Positions 63,339-64,000 of a DNA stretch of 64,000 bases are shown here, piece by piece. The DNA is taken from the NCBI RefSeq assembly GCF_018687575.1, contig NZ_CP061297.1, positions 1,308,821 to 1,372,820 of the forward strand, written 5' to 3'. The translations under genes were made by a program, and so were the position numbers. The stretch's first letter is position 1; each line of letters starts with the position of its first letter. Source of the stretch: Polynucleobacter asymbioticus. GTDB taxonomy: Bacteria; Pseudomonadota; Gammaproteobacteria; Burkholderiales; Burkholderiaceae. The notes beneath the pieces were generated by a model. It did no database searches. It saw only the letters and a list, made by a program, of their open reading frames with translations, and was not told the DNA's origin.

Positions 63339-64000
63339 CCAAGCGCCATACCAAGCCGATGGCGGAGCGCATAGTACGCTCATTCGGCTCAAGACCTACT
63401 TCATAAACAACTGGTTCACCAGCTTCAGCCATACGCAAAGCTTCGTCACTATCAGGCTCACTCATAGGCTCACCCAAGCGAACACCCAAGGCGCCGCTTC
63501 CTGATGCCAAGATGACTGCTGACAAAGAGTCAGCCCATTTGCCAGTCAAGTGGCGCCATGCATAGACAGCACCTTCAAAGTTACCAACAATCGCAAAGCC
63601 CATTGCCGTAATGCGTGCAGGAATCCAATCCAGTACGTAGAAGAAATGGCGTGCCGCTTCACTTAAGTTGAAATCGCCCTTCTCTGACCAGCGCTGTGCG
63701 GCCGTATCCACCAAGCGATACAAGACTACACCTGCAGGACCCATTGGCATTAAGAACCAGAACAACACACCGAATACATGGTGATGCGAGCCAATAATGG
63801 CGCGCTCTAGCGCAAGGGAAATCACTTCAGTCTCTGTGAGATTGGAAGCATCCAACTCAGGACCATACCACTCACCTAGGGCTTGGCGGGCTGCCGGCAA
63901 ATCATGGTTTGCGATTGCCTCATGTACCAGTGTGAAGGAGTGGCTAAATTGACGGAAACCAAAAAATAAATAGGCAATTAATACGTTCCACACGAATCCC
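63283..64000 (-). CDS. CobD/CbiB family membrane protein, C-terminal part (5' end outside window)
   Basis: The reading frame is open to the window edge, so the start codon lies beyond base 64000; the GTG near 63993 is internal. The visible 239 residues include GFRQFSHSFTLVHEAIANHDLPAARQAL, RAIIGSHHHVFGVLFWF and LVWRLVIAWMALLLMLTIAL, with several membrane helices, as in the CobD/CbiB family. True CobD makes adenosylcobinamide phosphate, but the Burkholderiales copy next to rsgA is not within a cobalamin operon and may have another role. It overlaps the rsgA end by 56 bases in antisense. Confidence 0.85.
   Translation of the reverse strand, partial: GFVWNVLIAYLFFGFRQFSHSFTLVHEAIANHDLPAARQALGEWYGPELDASNLTETEVISLALERAIIGSHHHVFGVLFWFLMPMGPAGVVLYRLVDTAAQRWSEKGDFNLSEAARHFFYVLDWIPARITAMGFAIVGNFEGAVYAWRHLTGKWADSLSAVILASGSGALGVRLGEPMSEPDSDEALRMAEAGEPVVYEVGLEPNERTMRSAIGLVWRLVIAWMALLLMLTIALWLG

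Overview
The window is a stretch of core chromosome from a free-living betaproteobacterium of the order Burkholderiales, most likely Polynucleobacter or a close relative. The evidence is the gene order. The run rne / rluC-HAD-sppA-methyltransferase-maf / yceD-rpmF-plsX-fabHDG-acpP-fabF-degP-lepA-lepB-rnc-era-recO-pdxJ-acpS-nagZ is the Burkholderiales arrangement. EF-P carries Arg32 next to EarP, the base composition is moderate (by eye, somewhat AT-leaning), and intergenic gaps are short. I see no insertion sequence, prophage, CRISPR array, integrase or island of foreign composition. Coding density is very high, and the only gene-free stretch above 300 bases is the leader of rne.

Layout. 1-6459: tail of a renalase-like flavoprotein, then a minus-strand run moaE-moaD-moeA-thrC-hom-alaA (molybdopterin, threonine, alanine). 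6539-14193: plus-strand operon for adding 4-amino-4-deoxy-L-arabinose to lipid A (Mth938-like gene, arnT, arnB, arnC, ArnA split into two genes, arnD), ending in a Bcp peroxiredoxin. 14200-16995: a strong promoter with a palindromic spacer and a terminated leader or small RNA in front of phoH, then an NlpC/P60 lipoprotein and a small duplicated secreted protein. 17065-21218 (minus): rpsF-priB-rpsR-rplI-dnaB and an asparaginase. 21280-27155: lexA with its SOS box; minus-strand uvrC-pgsA-tRNA-Gly-tRNA-Cys-lipoprotein; plus-strand earP-efp. 27225-42652 (minus): nagZ up to yceD, covering translation quality control, RNA processing, envelope proteolysis and type II fatty-acid synthesis. 42696-46796: maf, an RsmI-like methyltransferase, S49 peptidase, HAD phosphatase, rluC. 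46797-53332: structured rne leader, rne, then moaA-mobA-moeA2 and a small membrane protein. 53329-64000: 2-hydroxyacid dehydrogenase, ferredoxin plus ferredoxin reductase, thyA-folA, TRAP binding protein, pmbA, mog, orn, M48 protease, rsgA and the start of a CobD/CbiB-like gene.

How the genes work together. Molybdenum cofactor genes are scattered over three places (moaE-moaD-moeA1; moaA-mobA-moeA2; mog) and with two moeA copies cover most of the pathway; moaC and moaB are not in the window. EarP and EF-P form a modification pair. The arn operon would give lipid A modification and cationic-peptide resistance, but it lacks the ArnE/ArnF flippase.

No clearly new enzyme system is visible; the accessory content is low. 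The most interesting signals are non-coding: the palindrome-bearing promoter with terminated leader before phoH, the roughly 370-nt folded rne leader with a hairpin over its Shine-Dalgarno, an intrinsic terminator that doubles as the signal-peptide coding sequence of a lipoprotein, probably leaderless lexA and moaA messages, and an absent rpoE-rseA-rseB block between fabF and degP.
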